Below are positions 55,328 to 64,000 of a stretch of DNA of 64,000 nucleotides, piece after piece. The stretch is taken from positions 1,178,001 to 1,242,000 of the forward strand of contig NZ_CP136708.1 in the NCBI RefSeq assembly GCF_032925565.1. The letters run 5' to 3'. Each line of letters opens with the position of its first letter. Position 1 is the first letter of the stretch. The stretch comes from Alteromonas sp. CI.11.F.A3. Its GTDB lineage: Bacteria > Pseudomonadota > Gammaproteobacteria > Enterobacterales > Alteromonadaceae. A program made the position numbers and the translations under genes. The notes under the pieces are model-generated. The model ran no database searches. It saw only the letters and a program-made list of their open reading frames with translations, and was not told the origin of the DNA.

Positions 55328-55983
55328 CCACATGGGCACAAGCATTGGGCGGTGAAGAAGACAAACCTTACTTCAAAGCCTTAATGCAAAAAGTAGCATC
55401 TGAACGTGAAGCGGGTAAAATTATTTACCCGCCTTCGGAAGATGTATTCAACGCACTGAACATAACACCGCTTGAAAAGGTTAAGGTAGTGATATTAGGG
55501 CAAGACCCTTATCACGGCCCGCATCAAGCGCATGGCTTATGCTTCTCAGTCTTACCTGGCATCAAAACGCCCCCTTCGTTAGTTAATATTTATAAAGAGT
55601 TGGCTGACGATATTAGTGATTTTTCTATTCCAAATCATGGCACCCTTACCTCGTGGGCAGAACAGGGCGTATTGTTGCTTAATACGGTGTTAACAGTAGA
55701 GCAAGGTAAAGCACATAGTCATGCAAAGTGGGGTTGGGAAACCTATACCGATGCGGTAATAGAGGCGGTAAACACGCACACAGAAAATGTGGTGTTTTTA
55801 TTGTGGGGCAGTCATGCTCAAAAGAAAGGTAAACACATCAATCGTACAAAGCATTGTGTGCTACATGCACCGCACCCGTCACCGCTATCAGCCTACAGAG
55901 GCTTCTTTGGCTGCAAACATTTCAGCGACACTAATGCCTACCTAACAAATAAAGGGCGTTCCCCCATTCTTTGGCAGGTATAG
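55324..55983 (+). CDS. ung: Uracil-DNA glycosylase
   Basis: The 219-residue family-1 enzyme removes uracil from DNA. It has the catalytic water-activating loop [16 protein letters not shown] and the minor-groove loop [14 protein letters not shown]. The GTG start overlaps the end of thrC by 4 bp. Ung at the end of a thr operon is probably transcribed with it. Confidence 0.95.
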   Translation: MTTWAQALGGEEDKPYFKALMQKVASEREAGKIIYPPSEDVFNALNITPLEKVKVVILGQDPYHGPHQAHGLCFSVLPGIKTPPSLVNIYKELADDISDFSIPNHGTLTSWAEQGVLLLNTVLTVEQGKAHSHAKWGWETYTDAVIEAVNTHTENVVFLLWGSHAQKKGKHINRTKHCVLHAPHPSPLSAYRGFFGCKHFSDTNAYLTNKGRSPILWQV

Positions 55984-56101
55984 TTTCCGATAGCGGTAGG
56001 CTGCTCTCTCTGGTAAGCATCGCGGGTCAAAACGACCCATATCAGGCGTAGTACCCTCGAAGCTTTACATGCAGCGGTGCAAGTAAAAAATTAGAAAGTA
56101 A

Positions 56102-56132
56102 AAAGGCCGCCTGTTATTAGCAGGCGGCCTTT
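56102..56132. terminator. Bidirectional terminator
   Basis: AAAGGCCGCCTG (56102-56113) and CAGGCGGCCTTT (56121-56132) form a perfect 12-bp stem with a 7-nt loop. It lies between ung and the convergent DUF3545 gene. Confidence 0.9.
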
Positions 56133-56135
56133 GTA

Positions 56136-56312
56136 TTATCTTTCCAGTGTTTCTAGCTCGTATTCGAAACCACAATCGAGTTCAGAGAGCTCCTTTTCTA
56201 GTTTAAAGCGATCTTGAAGTGCTTCAATCTCTCTCCACTTGCGTTTTTTACTTTTTGTTTTCGCTGGGCTTGCTTCAATATCTAGCATGGCAAATAAGTC
56301 TGATTTGTCCAC
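56136..56312 (-). CDS. DUF3545 family small protein
   Basis: From GTG 56312 (AAGGAGAA 7 nt upstream) the protein is 58 residues, beginning VDKSDLFAMLDIEASPAK (read as Met). Its basic core KKRKWREIEALQDRFKLEKE and acidic C-terminus match the DUF3545 family of Vibrio, Shewanella and Alteromonas. The longer frame to 56453 has an unrelated hydrophobic start and is unlikely. The function is unknown; charge pattern suggests nucleic-acid or protein binding. Confidence 0.85.
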   Translation of the reverse strand: MDKSDLFAMLDIEASPAKTKSKKRKWREIEALQDRFKLEKELSELDCGFEYELETLER

Positions 56313-56619
56313 TGGGATTCTCCTTTTTATTACCACTACAACAATACAGAGTTTAGTTTTTATTCCCTCTGTACGATTTTGTATCACAGCCACAATTAAA
56401 ATAAAACAAGTAAATTTACTTTTTATTAACAAATTGTGACAGTGTGATGACACAGGTAGATATCGTCAGTGTGCTAAGCAAAACAGTTGGCAGGTAACAT
56501 ACTTAACAGCGAGTTAGCTTGTACGTTCTTATTTACTGCCAATAAAAACGGCCGGGGGTAAGCCGGCCGTTCAGTTATTATTTGCACCAAATCTGAGTGA
56601 TTACTTCACTCGAACTTCC
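56313..56619. other. Spacer between DUF3545 gene and pgi
   Basis: Apart from the DUF3545 ribosome-binding site and the pgi terminator at 56547-56571, this AT-rich stretch shows no gene. It presumably carries the DUF3545 promoter. Confidence 0.5.
56547..56571 (-). terminator. Terminator downstream of pgi
   Basis: AACGGCCGG (56547-56555) pairs perfectly with CCGGCCGTT (56563-56571). On the minus strand the stem is followed by TTTTATT, fitting the end of the tal-pgi transcript. Confidence 0.85.
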
Positions 56620-58269
56620 TTATTTTGGTGCATTCGCTGCTCTGAAACGGGCAATCAATTGTTGGGTAGATGCATCAAAACTTTCTTCTTCTGCATTTCC
56701 CTGAATGCCTGCTAGTACTTGGTTGCCCAGCACTTTTCCTAACTCTACGCCCCATTGGTCGAATGAGTTAAGGTTCCAGATAACACCCTGAACGAATACC
56801 TTATGTTCATACATTGCAACTAGTGCGCCAAGTGTCTTAGGCGTAAGGCTATCAAACATTAAGGTGTTACTAGGTTTGTTACCCGGCATCGTCTTGTGCG
56901 CCGCCAAACGAGTGCGCTGCGCTTCGTCTAAGCCTTTACCTTCTAGGTCTGCATAACACTCATCAAAGGTTTTGCCTTGCATAAGCGCTTGCGCTTGCCC
57001 AAAGCAGTTTGATGCTAACATCGCATGGTGTGTGTCATCTTGGTTAGGCACGTTCAGTGGTAACATAAAGTCGGCGGGAATAACCCCCGAACCTTGGTGA
57101 ATAAGCTGATGGAAGCTGTGTTGGCCGTTAGTGCCTTCACTACCCCAGATAATAGGGCCTGTAGCGTAATCTACCACTTCGCCACTTTGAGTGACTTGTT
57201 TACCATTACTTTCCATATCAAGCTGCTGTACGTAAGCTGGTAGGCCACGAAGGTAGTGATAATAAGGTAATAGCACCTGAGATTGCGCATCGAAAAAATT
57301 ACGATACCACACGCCCAAGAGGCCAAGTAGTACAGGTAGGTTTTGCTCTAATGGTGCTGTTCTAAAGTGCGTGTCCATGTCGAACGCGCCTTCAAGTAAG
57401 CCTTTAAAGTTATCAAAACCCAAAGCTAATGAAATAGGCAACCCAATGGCTGACCACAACGAATAGCGACCGCCAACCCAATCCCACATAGGGAAAATGT
57501 TATCTTCTGCTATTCCAAATTCAGTGGCTGCTTTTACGTTTGAAGACACGGCAACAAAGTGCTTCGCGATATCTTCTTGCGTACCGCCAGATTTCAAGAA
57601 CCAAGCTTTGGCAGAAAGGGTATTCTGCAACGTTTCTTGTGTAGTGAATGACTTAGAAGACATCACAACAAGGGTTTCTTCATGATCGAGTTTAGTTAAC
57701 ACATCATGGATATGGCAGCCATCAACATTCGCTACAAAATGAACCTTAACCGTCTCAACCGTATGAGGTTTCAGGGCTTCAGTCATAATTTTGGGGCCAA
57801 GAAAAGAACCCCCAATACCAATAGCAACAATATGCTTCACAGCTTTACCTGTGTAACCTTTGTGCTCGCCACTGTGAACTAATGCCGTGAAGTCGCGAAT
57901 TTTATCAAGGGTGGCACGTACTTCTGGCATAACGTCTTCGCCATCAACCATGACAGGTGAATCAGAAAAGTTACGTAGTGCCGTGTGAAGAACCGCTCGT
58001 CCTTCAGTGCTGTTAATTTGCTCGCCGTTAAACATGGCGTCGCGGGCTTCATCTAGCTTACACGCACGGGCTAAATCAAACAGTGCACCTAACGCGTGTT
58101 CGTTTACGCGGTTCTTAGAGTAATCAAGAAAAATGCCGCACGCTTCTAACTGCATTTTTTTAGCACGTTTAGGATCGGCGATAAACCAATCACGCATGTG
58201 TGCGTCTTTTATCGACGCTGCAATTTGATTAAGTGCTTGCCATTGTGGCAATGATGTCAGTGTACTCAT
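56620..58269 (-). CDS. pgi: Glucose-6-phosphate isomerase
   Basis: The 549-residue enzyme interconverts glucose-6-phosphate and fructose-6-phosphate. Signatures are [33 protein letters not shown] and the active-site [18 protein letters not shown]. Length equals that of E. coli Pgi. It lies 18 bp after the transaldolase gene, in the same direction, linking glycolysis with the pentose phosphate pathway. Confidence 0.96.
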   Translation of the reverse strand: MSTLTSLPQWQALNQIAASIKDAHMRDWFIADPKRAKKMQLEACGIFLDYSKNRVNEHALGALFDLARACKLDEARDAMFNGEQINSTEGRAVLHTALRNFSDSPVMVDGEDVMPEVRATLDKIRDFTALVHSGEHKGYTGKAVKHIVAIGIGGSFLGPKIMTEALKPHTVETVKVHFVANVDGCHIHDVLTKLDHEETLVVMSSKSFTTQETLQNTLSAKAWFLKSGGTQEDIAKHFVAVSSNVKAATEFGIAEDNIFPMWDWVGGRYSLWSAIGLPISLALGFDNFKGLLEGAFDMDTHFRTAPLEQNLPVLLGLLGVWYRNFFDAQSQVLLPYYHYLRGLPAYVQQLDMESNGKQVTQSGEVVDYATGPIIWGSEGTNGQHSFHQLIHQGSGVIPADFMLPLNVPNQDDTHHAMLASNCFGQAQALMQGKTFDECYADLEGKGLDEAQRTRLAAHKTMPGNKPSNTLMFDSLTPKTLGALVAMYEHKVFVQGVIWNLNSFDQWGVELGKVLGNQVLAGIQGNAEEESFDASTQQLIARFRAANAPK

Positions 58270-58287
58270 TTACTAATTCCCTATGGT

Positions 58288-59247
58288 TTATGCACTTAAC
58301 TTTTCACGAAGCATCACTTCAAGCTTGTCTTGGTCTGCTGCGAAATTGCGGATACCTTCAGATAATTTCTCTGTTGCCATAGCATCTTGGTTCATTTCCC
58401 AGCGGAATTCAGACTCGGTCAGACGATCGCCAGGAGTTTTTGTCGCGCCGTTATCTTTAAGCTTCACAGTAAGCTCGCCAGGTTCATTGGCAAGTTCTTC
58501 TAATAAAGCTGGGCTGATCGTTAGGCGATCGCAGCCCGCTAGCGATTGAATTTCGCCAATGTTGCGGAAGCTTGCGCCCATCACTACCGTGTTGTAACCA
58601 TGTTCTTTGTAGTAGTTATAAATACTGGTAACCGACACTACACCTGGATCTTCATCCGCAGAATATTCAGTTTTACCGGTCGACTTTTTGTACCAATCTA
58701 GAATACGGCCTACAAACGGTGAAATTAGGTATGCGCCTGCTTCGGCACAAGCACGTGCTTGGGCGAAGCTAAATAATAAAGTTAGGTTGCACTGTATGCC
58801 TTTTTTCTCAAGTATTTCAGCTGCTTGAATACCTTCCCAAGTAGATGCCATCTTAATTAAGATGCGTGACTTATCGATGCCGGCATCCTGGTAAAGCTGA
58901 ACAAGACGCTCAGCTTTTTCTACCGTGGCATTTTTGTCGAATGATAAACGGGCATCTACTTCAGTCGAAATACGTCCTGGAATAGAATCTGAAATCTCTT
59001 TACCAATAGCAACAGCAAGTTTGTCTGATGCATCAATAAGCTGTTGTTCGCTATCAGATGATTGTAGTTTAGCCCATGCTACTGAGTCGTCGATTAGGCT
59101 GGCATACTGAGGCAAGCTGGCGGCCTTTAACAACAATGATGGGTTAGTTGTTGCATCTACTGGCTGGTATTTTTTGATTGCGTCGATATCGCCGGTGTCG
59201 GCAACAACCGTGGTGATCTCACGTAACGAAGCTAGCTGGTTGCTCAT
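58288..59247 (-). CDS. tal: Transaldolase
   Basis: The 319-residue enzyme transfers dihydroxyacetone units in the pentose phosphate pathway. It has [16 protein letters not shown] and the Schiff-base lysine in [19 protein letters not shown]. It is the first gene of a tal-pgi pair. Upstream of its start is a GC-rich hairpin (59302-59325) in the probable leader. Confidence 0.96.
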   Translation of the reverse strand: MSNQLASLREITTVVADTGDIDAIKKYQPVDATTNPSLLLKAASLPQYASLIDDSVAWAKLQSSDSEQQLIDASDKLAVAIGKEISDSIPGRISTEVDARLSFDKNATVEKAERLVQLYQDAGIDKSRILIKMASTWEGIQAAEILEKKGIQCNLTLLFSFAQARACAEAGAYLISPFVGRILDWYKKSTGKTEYSADEDPGVVSVTSIYNYYKEHGYNTVVMGASFRNIGEIQSLAGCDRLTISPALLEELANEPGELTVKLKDNGATKTPGDRLTESEFRWEMNQDAMATEKLSEGIRNFAADQDKLEVMLREKLSA

Positions 59248-59301
59248 AATTCTCTCTAATCTTAAATTAAAAAACTCGGACGAATTGCCAGAAAGGCAGT
59301 T

Positions 59302-59325
59302 CGCGTAAAGCGGTTCGCTTTCGCG
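59302..59325. promoter_or_regulatory. Hairpin in tal leader region
   Basis: CGCGTAAAGCG and CGCTTTCGCG form a stem of about 10 bp with one bulge and a GTT loop, 55-78 bp upstream of the tal start. A second weaker palindrome, TTGGGTATA-GT-TATACCAAA, is at 59369-59388. Both lie between divergent tal and yaaA and could be regulator sites. Confidence 0.35.
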
Positions 59326-59535
59326 TATGTAGGGCTTAACGGTTTGATAGATTCAAACGTTTGCGTATTTGGGTATAGTTATACCAAACCCGTGTGACAA
59401 TTTATAGCGCAGACACGGTAAATACTGGCTAATCGGATTTCTCTGTTAACTTGATTTAAGGGTTTTTAACGGTAAATTCAACCTCAACTTTTTCACAGTG
59501 GTATAATGAAGCCAGAAAAAGATAAGGAGTCGAAG

Positions 59536-60312
59536 ATGTTAGTTGTAGTATCCCCAGCGAAAAACCTAGATTTTGAAACCCCCATTAAGGTGGATGATTT
59601 CACGCAGCCTACCATGCTTCAAGACACTGAGCGTTTGATGGAAGTGTGTCGTACCCTTTCGCCAGCCGACCTTTCTTCATTGATGAAAATTAGTGATAAA
59701 TTAGCCACACTTAATGCTAATCGATTTGCTGAGTTCTCTACCCCTTTCACTGCTGATAATGCGCGACAAGCCATGTACGCATTCAATGGCGATGTATACA
59801 CAGGGCTAGACGCTAATACATTAAGTAATAAAGCAGTGAGCTATGCGCAAGACCACTTGCGAATTTTGTCAGGCCTTTATGGGTTGTTACGCCCATTAGA
59901 TTTAATGCAAGCATACCGTTTAGAAATGGGTACCAAGCTAGCTAACCCTGAAGGTAAAGATCTTTATGCGTTTTGGGGTAGTCGCATTACACAGGTTCTA
60001 AATGACGCCATGCAAGCGCAGGGTGATAACGTTTTAGTGAACCTTGCTTCTAATGAGTACTTCAAGGCCGTTAAGAAAAAAGAACTTGAAGGTATGGTGA
60101 TTACACCCGTCTTTAAAGACTATAAAAACGATCAATATAAGATCATCAGCTTTTTTGCCAAAAAAGCTCGTGGATTAATGGCAAGATATATTCTTGAAAA
60201 CGAAGTGAGTGATGTGGAAGGGTTGCAGGCTTTCGATAGTGAAGGTTATGTTTATAGCGAGTCACAAAGCACAGCCACTGAGTTAGTCTTTTTACGTCGC
60301 CAAGACGCATAA
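59536..60312 (+). CDS. yaaA: Peroxide-stress protein YaaA
   Basis: The 258-residue protein begins [16 protein letters not shown], the family signature, with AAGGAG 6 nt upstream. The same length as E. coli YaaA supports this start over the one ten codons earlier. Other segments are [30 protein letters not shown] and [10 protein letters not shown]. YaaA limits free iron and oxidative damage during peroxide stress; it is divergent from tal. Confidence 0.94.
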   Translation: MLVVVSPAKNLDFETPIKVDDFTQPTMLQDTERLMEVCRTLSPADLSSLMKISDKLATLNANRFAEFSTPFTADNARQAMYAFNGDVYTGLDANTLSNKAVSYAQDHLRILSGLYGLLRPLDLMQAYRLEMGTKLANPEGKDLYAFWGSRITQVLNDAMQAQGDNVLVNLASNEYFKAVKKKELEGMVITPVFKDYKNDQYKIISFFAKKARGLMARYILENEVSDVEGLQAFDSEGYVYSESQSTATELVFLRRQDA

Positions 60313-60388
60313 GTTGTTTGCACCGCGTTTTGGTTTCAATATGGCTTTATGCTGTTAAATTGAAGTATTTTTAAACGGGGAGCACGCA

Positions 60389-61027
60389 ATGTATACACTT
60401 TATGGATACCCGAAAACTCGCTCGGTGAGGGTGGCATGGGCTTTAGAAGAAATTGGCTTACCTTACGAGTACAAGGTGGTGAATTTAAAAGCCGGTGAAC
60501 ATCTGGGGTCAGCGTTTAAAACACTTAACCCGGCCACTAAAATTCCTGTATTAGTCACTGAGGAAGGTGCGCTTTCCGAGTCGGCAGCCATTGTTACTTT
60601 TTTAGCTGAAAAGCACGCAATGGAAGAATTTATACCTGCACCCGGTACTTTCGCTCGCGGACTGTATGAGCAAATGATGGTATTTGCTGTTACTGAATTA
60701 GAGCAGCCATTGTGGAGTAAAGCAAAACATACCTTCGCTTTACCTGAGCAGCATCGTATTGTCCAAATGCAAGATACAGCGGCATGGGAATTTGATCGAG
60801 CGTTAACGGCTTTCTCGCTACTTCTTAACGACAAAGAGTATGTGTGCGGAAGCTTATTCACAATGGCTGACATTGTGACAGCCCAAGTATTGTCATGGGC
60901 TAAAGGTAGCGACCTTGATCTTAAGTTCGACAATGTGAAATCGTACGCTGAAAGGGTGTTATCTCGCCCAGCTTATGAAAAAGCATGGCGTAGAGAGATG
61001 GCACAGTTGTCTAATGCTGATGCTTAA
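60389..61027 (+). CDS. Glutathione S-transferase
   Basis: The 212-residue cytosolic GST has a thioredoxin-like N-terminal domain (1-80) with YGYPKTRSVRVAWALEE, the cis-Pro segment TKIPVLV and the glutathione-binding SESAAI. A helical C-terminal domain (about 90-205) carries SLFTMADIVTAQVLSW. Its class and substrate are not clear. GGGGAG precedes the ATG. It follows yaaA by 76 bp. Confidence 0.9.
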   Translation: MYTLYGYPKTRSVRVAWALEEIGLPYEYKVVNLKAGEHLGSAFKTLNPATKIPVLVTEEGALSESAAIVTFLAEKHAMEEFIPAPGTFARGLYEQMMVFAVTELEQPLWSKAKHTFALPEQHRIVQMQDTAAWEFDRALTAFSLLLNDKEYVCGSLFTMADIVTAQVLSWAKGSDLDLKFDNVKSYAERVLSRPAYEKAWRREMAQLSNADA

Positions 61028-61102
61028 GACTGCTTTATGAGTCAGATGTTGGTCGCTCATTTTGATAGTCGATGTAGAGCGAGTTAGCCTGCGGTTAAAT
61101 AG

Positions 61103-61438
61103 TCAGCCCAGTTTTGCGCTATTAGGCATAGGCTTGTCGGGGCTGACTAACACCACACCATCTTCACGATAGAAACCTGTTACCAAGCATTCTGACAAAA
61201 ATGGGCCTATTTGCTTGGGCGGAAAGTTAACTACAGCCACAATTTGCTTTCCCAACAATTCTTCAGCTAAATAGTGTTCAGTTATTTGGACACTGGATTT
61301 ACGGGTTCCAATATCCTCTCCAAAATCAATAAGTAGTTTGTAAGCTGGCTTACGAGCCTCAGGGAAATCACTGACTTAAATAATAGTTCCTGTTCTTGAT
61401 TCAACCATATCAAAGTCTTGCCACGGAATAGTGTCCAT
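61103..61438 (-). pseudogene. csaA: CsaA-like tRNA-binding protein gene with in-frame stop
   Basis: On the minus strand an ATG at 61438 follows a strong AGGAGG. The frame reads MDTIPWQDFDMVESRTGTII, then TAA (61376-61378), then VSDFPEARKPAYKLLIDFGE and on to KPMPNSAKLG with a stop at 61103. This matches CsaA/YgjH tRNA-binding proteins (about 110 residues) throughout. The family has GTIIEV-like sequence where the stop lies, so one GAA-to-TAA change would explain it. No frameshift is seen. It is either a recent nonsense mutation or a sequencing error; no re-start codon is nearby. Confidence 0.85.
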
Positions 61439-62088
61439 CACATCCTCCTAGTTTCTGCCTAATTGCTTATTCAAGCCAGCATAAAGGCTGTCGCCAACAA
61501 CTAAGTTGCAGATAAGCCGTAATTAGTGGGTAAATAGACACTAATTGCAAAATTGTTTCGTTCATGGACACCCACCTTTTCGATATCCTACGTGCTGTCA
61601 GATTCGCAATTCAATTTATAGACACCCACATATTTGGAAGATTTACGAGTCTACCTAAGCTAGGTTCGTTCATAGTCCTGAAATCGAGTCCTGAAATCGG
61701 ACACCCATCCTTTTTGGCTAGTGGCTGACTCCCAAACATCCACAAATACAGGGCTCACATTAAGAATCTCACCAATGGGCTCAAAAATGGACACCCACAC
61801 ATATTTTTAATATCGAACCCTCCTTTACATTTCACCACTACATATTGAGCAATCGTTCTCCACAATCAAATGAATGAAATGAAAGTATTTTGTAATTAAA
61901 TTGTTTGAATGTTAAATTGGTATTACATTAATTCTTGGTTGGTAATGTTTTCTGGTATTTTAAATCTGCTCCTAAAAGCGACCGTGATGGTTTATTGGTA
62001 ATGCCATGGGTTGTTTTTACGGAGGAGGTACGTATCAAGCAAGTACCGCATAAGAAGTACGCTTAACATATTATTACAGAGGTTTTTT
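61439..62088. other. Gene-free region upstream of the alginate lyase
   Basis: No gene is supported across 650 bp. The left part holds four copies of GACACCCA (annotated separately). The right part is AT-rich and ends in the alginate-lyase ribosome-binding site CAGAGG. The lyase frame can be extended to 62011, but this lacks a signal-peptide start. Confidence 0.5.
61566..61797 (+). repeat. Four dispersed GACACCCA motifs
   Basis: GGACACCCA occurs at 61566-61574, 61699-61707 and 61789-61797, and AGACACCCA at 61620-61628. Two of the copies are followed by ACATATTT or ACACATATTT. The spacing is irregular (54, 79 and 90 bp). The complement TGGGTGTCC recalls the extragenic palindromic sequences linked with RAYT (Y1) transposases, but no transposase gene is present here. 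Confidence 0.55.
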
Positions 62089-63624
62089 ATGAGAGCTTTT
62101 CCTCAACGAGTAAGTCGTAGCAATGCGGCTATGTTGCTCCTACTTTCAGTATTCAGTGTTGGTGCTATTGCGGATGACGTTCCCGCTGATAAATTTGATT
62201 TGAGTGAGTGGAACATTACGTTGCCGACTGATGAAAATAATGATGGGAAGCCGGATAGTGTTTCAGTTAAAGACATCCAAGATTTTTCCCATCCTGACTT
62301 TTTTTACGTAGACGAAAAGGGCGGTATGGTTTTCACGTCTCCAAACAAAGCGCTGACAACCGCGAATTCAAGTAATACGCGAAGTGAACTGCGCCATATG
62401 TTACGCGGAAAAAGCACACGAATTAAAACTAAGTCTCCTAAGAACAACTTTACTGTAGCGAGTAACCCTATAGCGAAACGCTTCGGACGAGTAGGGGGCA
62501 AGATGGAAGCTACGTTAAAAGTAAATCATGTTGCTCTACGTGCGAAATATCCTGAAAAAGCGCCAGCTTATTCCGTAGTTATTGGTCAGATACATGCCAG
62601 CAAATGGGAGAAAAAGGTAAAAGGTTTTGGTTGGGGGAACGAGCCGCTTAAAATTTATTACAAAAAATGGCCTAACCATGAAAAAGGCTCGGTATTTTGG
62701 ACTTACGAAAGAAACCTTCCAAAAGATGATGCTAATCGAAGAGATATAGCTTACCCAGTGTGGGGCAACTTATGGACAAACCCTGAAGATCCAGGGGAAG
62801 CTGGACTAGCTTTGGGCGAAGCACTGAGCTACGTAGTGAATGTGCACGGTGATGTGATGTATTTAACCTTCGAAGCTGAAGGTCACGAAACCGTTGAATA
62901 CAAAATCAACCTCGCCAATGCTGTAGATGCTTACGGTAACCTCGATGAACACGACCATCCATACGGTTACACTCTAGATTGGAATTACTTTAAAGCGGGT
63001 GCCTATAACCAATGTAGTACTAAAGACGATCCAGGTTTCTGGTATCCGGCGTGTTTAGGTACAGGCAGCTGGGAAGAAGATAAAGCAAATGGCGATTACG
63101 CCAGTGTGACGTTCACACGATTAGAAGTAGGGGAGAGCGTTGCGCCAAAAACTAATCATGGTGAACAAGCTAAAATTGGTGCCACGCTAAACGAAAAAGT
63201 AAGTATGAGTGTTAGTGAGGTTCCAGCCAATGCATTAACCGCTATCAAAGCTATTGAGCCATCTTTTACAGTAAATGAAGTGGAAAAAGAGCTAAAACAT
63301 GGCAAGACTTATCTTGATGTTGAAGGTGTATTAGCCGACGGCAGAGAAATTGAGTTTGATATGCTACAAGTGGCTGACGAATGGAAAGTAGTTGAAGTAC
63401 AAAGAGACATTGTGTGGTCGCAGTTGCCTGAGAATGTTAGTGGGGCATTAAAACAATCTTCACCTGATTTCGAAGCCAAACGCATTATTGAAAGTATTCA
63501 GCATGGCACTGGCATAACTGTTTACGAGTTTTACGCTGTAAACAGCCAAGGGAAGGAGTCTCGCAAAGAAGTGAAGGTAGAGGGCGGCGAAGCAGTTGTG
63601 CTGACGAAAGAGTGGCAGCACTAA
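62089..63624 (+). CDS. Secreted PL7 alginate lyase with C-terminal PepSY-like repeats
   Basis: The 511-residue product from ATG 62089 (CAGAGG upstream) has a signal peptide ending near GAIADD. The PL7 domain (about 33-348) holds the three classical motifs RSELR (98-102), QIH (167-169) and YFKAGAYNQ (300-308), with the catalytic His and Tyr. It should cleave alginate by beta-elimination. Two similar C-terminal units follow, at about 372-439 and 442-511 (VPANALTAIK... and LPENVSGALK...), resembling PepSY-like domains. Their role is unknown. No other alginate genes are nearby. Confidence 0.92.
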   Translation: MRAFPQRVSRSNAAMLLLLSVFSVGAIADDVPADKFDLSEWNITLPTDENNDGKPDSVSVKDIQDFSHPDFFYVDEKGGMVFTSPNKALTTANSSNTRSELRHMLRGKSTRIKTKSPKNNFTVASNPIAKRFGRVGGKMEATLKVNHVALRAKYPEKAPAYSVVIGQIHASKWEKKVKGFGWGNEPLKIYYKKWPNHEKGSVFWTYERNLPKDDANRRDIAYPVWGNLWTNPEDPGEAGLALGEALSYVVNVHGDVMYLTFEAEGHETVEYKINLANAVDAYGNLDEHDHPYGYTLDWNYFKAGAYNQCSTKDDPGFWYPACLGTGSWEEDKANGDYASVTFTRLEVGESVAPKTNHGEQAKIGATLNEKVSMSVSEVPANALTAIKAIEPSFTVNEVEKELKHGKTYLDVEGVLADGREIEFDMLQVADEWKVVEVQRDIVWSQLPENVSGALKQSSPDFEAKRIIESIQHGTGITVYEFYAVNSQGKESRKEVKVEGGEAVVLTKEWQH

Positions 63625-63726
63625 GCAAGCGTAAAAACTGAACGTTTTGCGACCAATTGCCGTGATCTTGCTCGTGCACTTATCTACAGTATGTAATTCA
63701 TTCTGTTAGGTTCTTAGGAGAACACA

Positions 63727-64000
63727 GTGCAACCTGGGCTTTTTTCGTTAAGTTTAGCGGTCAGTGACATTGCCATCTCGAAGACGTTTTATGAAACACT
63801 TGGTTTTGAGGCTATGCCGTCATGCGGTTCGGTGGAAGAAAAATGGGTGATCATGAAAAGTGGGCAAACCATGATTGGTTTGTTCGAGGGCATGTTTGAA
63901 GGCAATGTTTTAACCTTCAACCCCGCTGACGTGCGCGAACTCGAGCAGCGCTTAATGGACAAAGGCATTGAAATAGATGTACCAGTCAAAGGCGAAGAAG
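63727..64000 (+). CDS. VOC-family (glyoxalase/bleomycin-resistance-like) protein, partial
   Basis: The gene starts with GTG 63727, with AGGAG 6 nt upstream, and runs off the right edge after 91 codons. It reads VQPGLFSLSLAVSDIAISKT, then FYETLGFEAM, typical of the first beta-alpha-beta-beta unit of VOC proteins. KWVIMKSGQTMIGLFEGMFE follows. The function within this broad family cannot be given from the fragment. Confidence 0.85.
   Translation, partial: MQPGLFSLSLAVSDIAISKTFYETLGFEAMPSCGSVEEKWVIMKSGQTMIGLFEGMFEGNVLTFNPADVRELEQRLMDKGIEIDVPVKGEE

Noticed and set aside
60463..60933. 156-residue frame antisense to the GST gene
   Set aside because: Shadow frame without a ribosome-binding site or domain.
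61566..61797. An intact insertion sequence
   Set aside because: No transposase frame or clear terminal inverted repeats with target duplication were seen.

Overview
The window looks like chromosomal DNA of a marine gammaproteobacterium of the Alteromonadales, most probably Alteromonas or a close relative. This rests on gene content and order rather than on any marker RNA: large TonB-dependent receptors, a PL7 alginate lyase, a methylcitrate locus of the AcnD/PrpF type under a GntR regulator, the rsmI-lpoA-yraN-diaA-dolP block, the carboxynorspermidine polyamine route and a DUF3545 small protein. I saw no rRNA, tRNA, CRISPR array, intact insertion sequence or prophage.

Layout. 1-7270: a GH63-like glycoside hydrolase (cut by the window edge) diverges from a TonB receptor, a sodium/solute symporter, a type-2 glycerate kinase and a ROK regulator. 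I read this as a catabolic locus for a hexosyl-glycerate compatible solute. 7279-8529: a REC-REC-GGDEF diguanylate cyclase. 8681-16105: the propionate (2-methylcitrate) operon prpQ-prpB-prpC-acnD-prpF, with TTGTCGACAA-type operators and palindromic repeats inside the operon, including a three-copy 134-bp tandem array. 16855-22253: an orphan TonB receptor, then a DesK/LuxR-type two-component system with an SMR pump and a membrane protein. 22515-24262: a tripartite HipBST toxin-antitoxin system with repeated operator-like sites. 24600-31110: an MFS pump, then dolP, diaA, yraN and lpoA, diverging from rsmI. 31214-33576: carboxynorspermidine decarboxylase and dehydrogenase. 33727-41472: assorted metabolic, lipoprotein and signalling genes, including aceK and two response regulators. 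41575-44249: arsR-arsC-arsH-acr3. 44398-47835: a secreted phosphatase-like protein, a membrane protein and a second LuxR-type two-component system. 47908-50172: a glutathione-dependent formaldehyde dehydrogenase with a divergent LysR regulator. 50314-55983: the threonine operon with a clear thrL attenuator, then ung. 56136-60312: a DUF3545 protein, pgi, tal and yaaA. 60389-64000: a GST, a csaA gene broken by one in-frame stop, a gene-poor stretch with repeated GACACCCA motifs, a PL7 alginate lyase and a partial VOC-family gene.

How the genes fit together. The first locus gives outer-membrane uptake, inner-membrane uptake, hydrolysis, glycerate phosphorylation and a sugar-sensing regulator. 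The prp operon removes propionyl-CoA by making and cleaving 2-methylcitrate. AceK, pgi and tal serve central carbon flux. The alginate lyase and the receptors fit a life on algal polysaccharides and exudates.

The observations I would look at first are the HipBST module with its operators, the hexosyl-glycerate locus with its paired palindromes, the intra-operonic palindrome family, the intragenic PrpQ-like site, the csaA nonsense codon, and the thr attenuator. Start codons were moved inward from the longest reading frame wherever a Shine-Dalgarno sequence, a signal peptide or family length argued for it.
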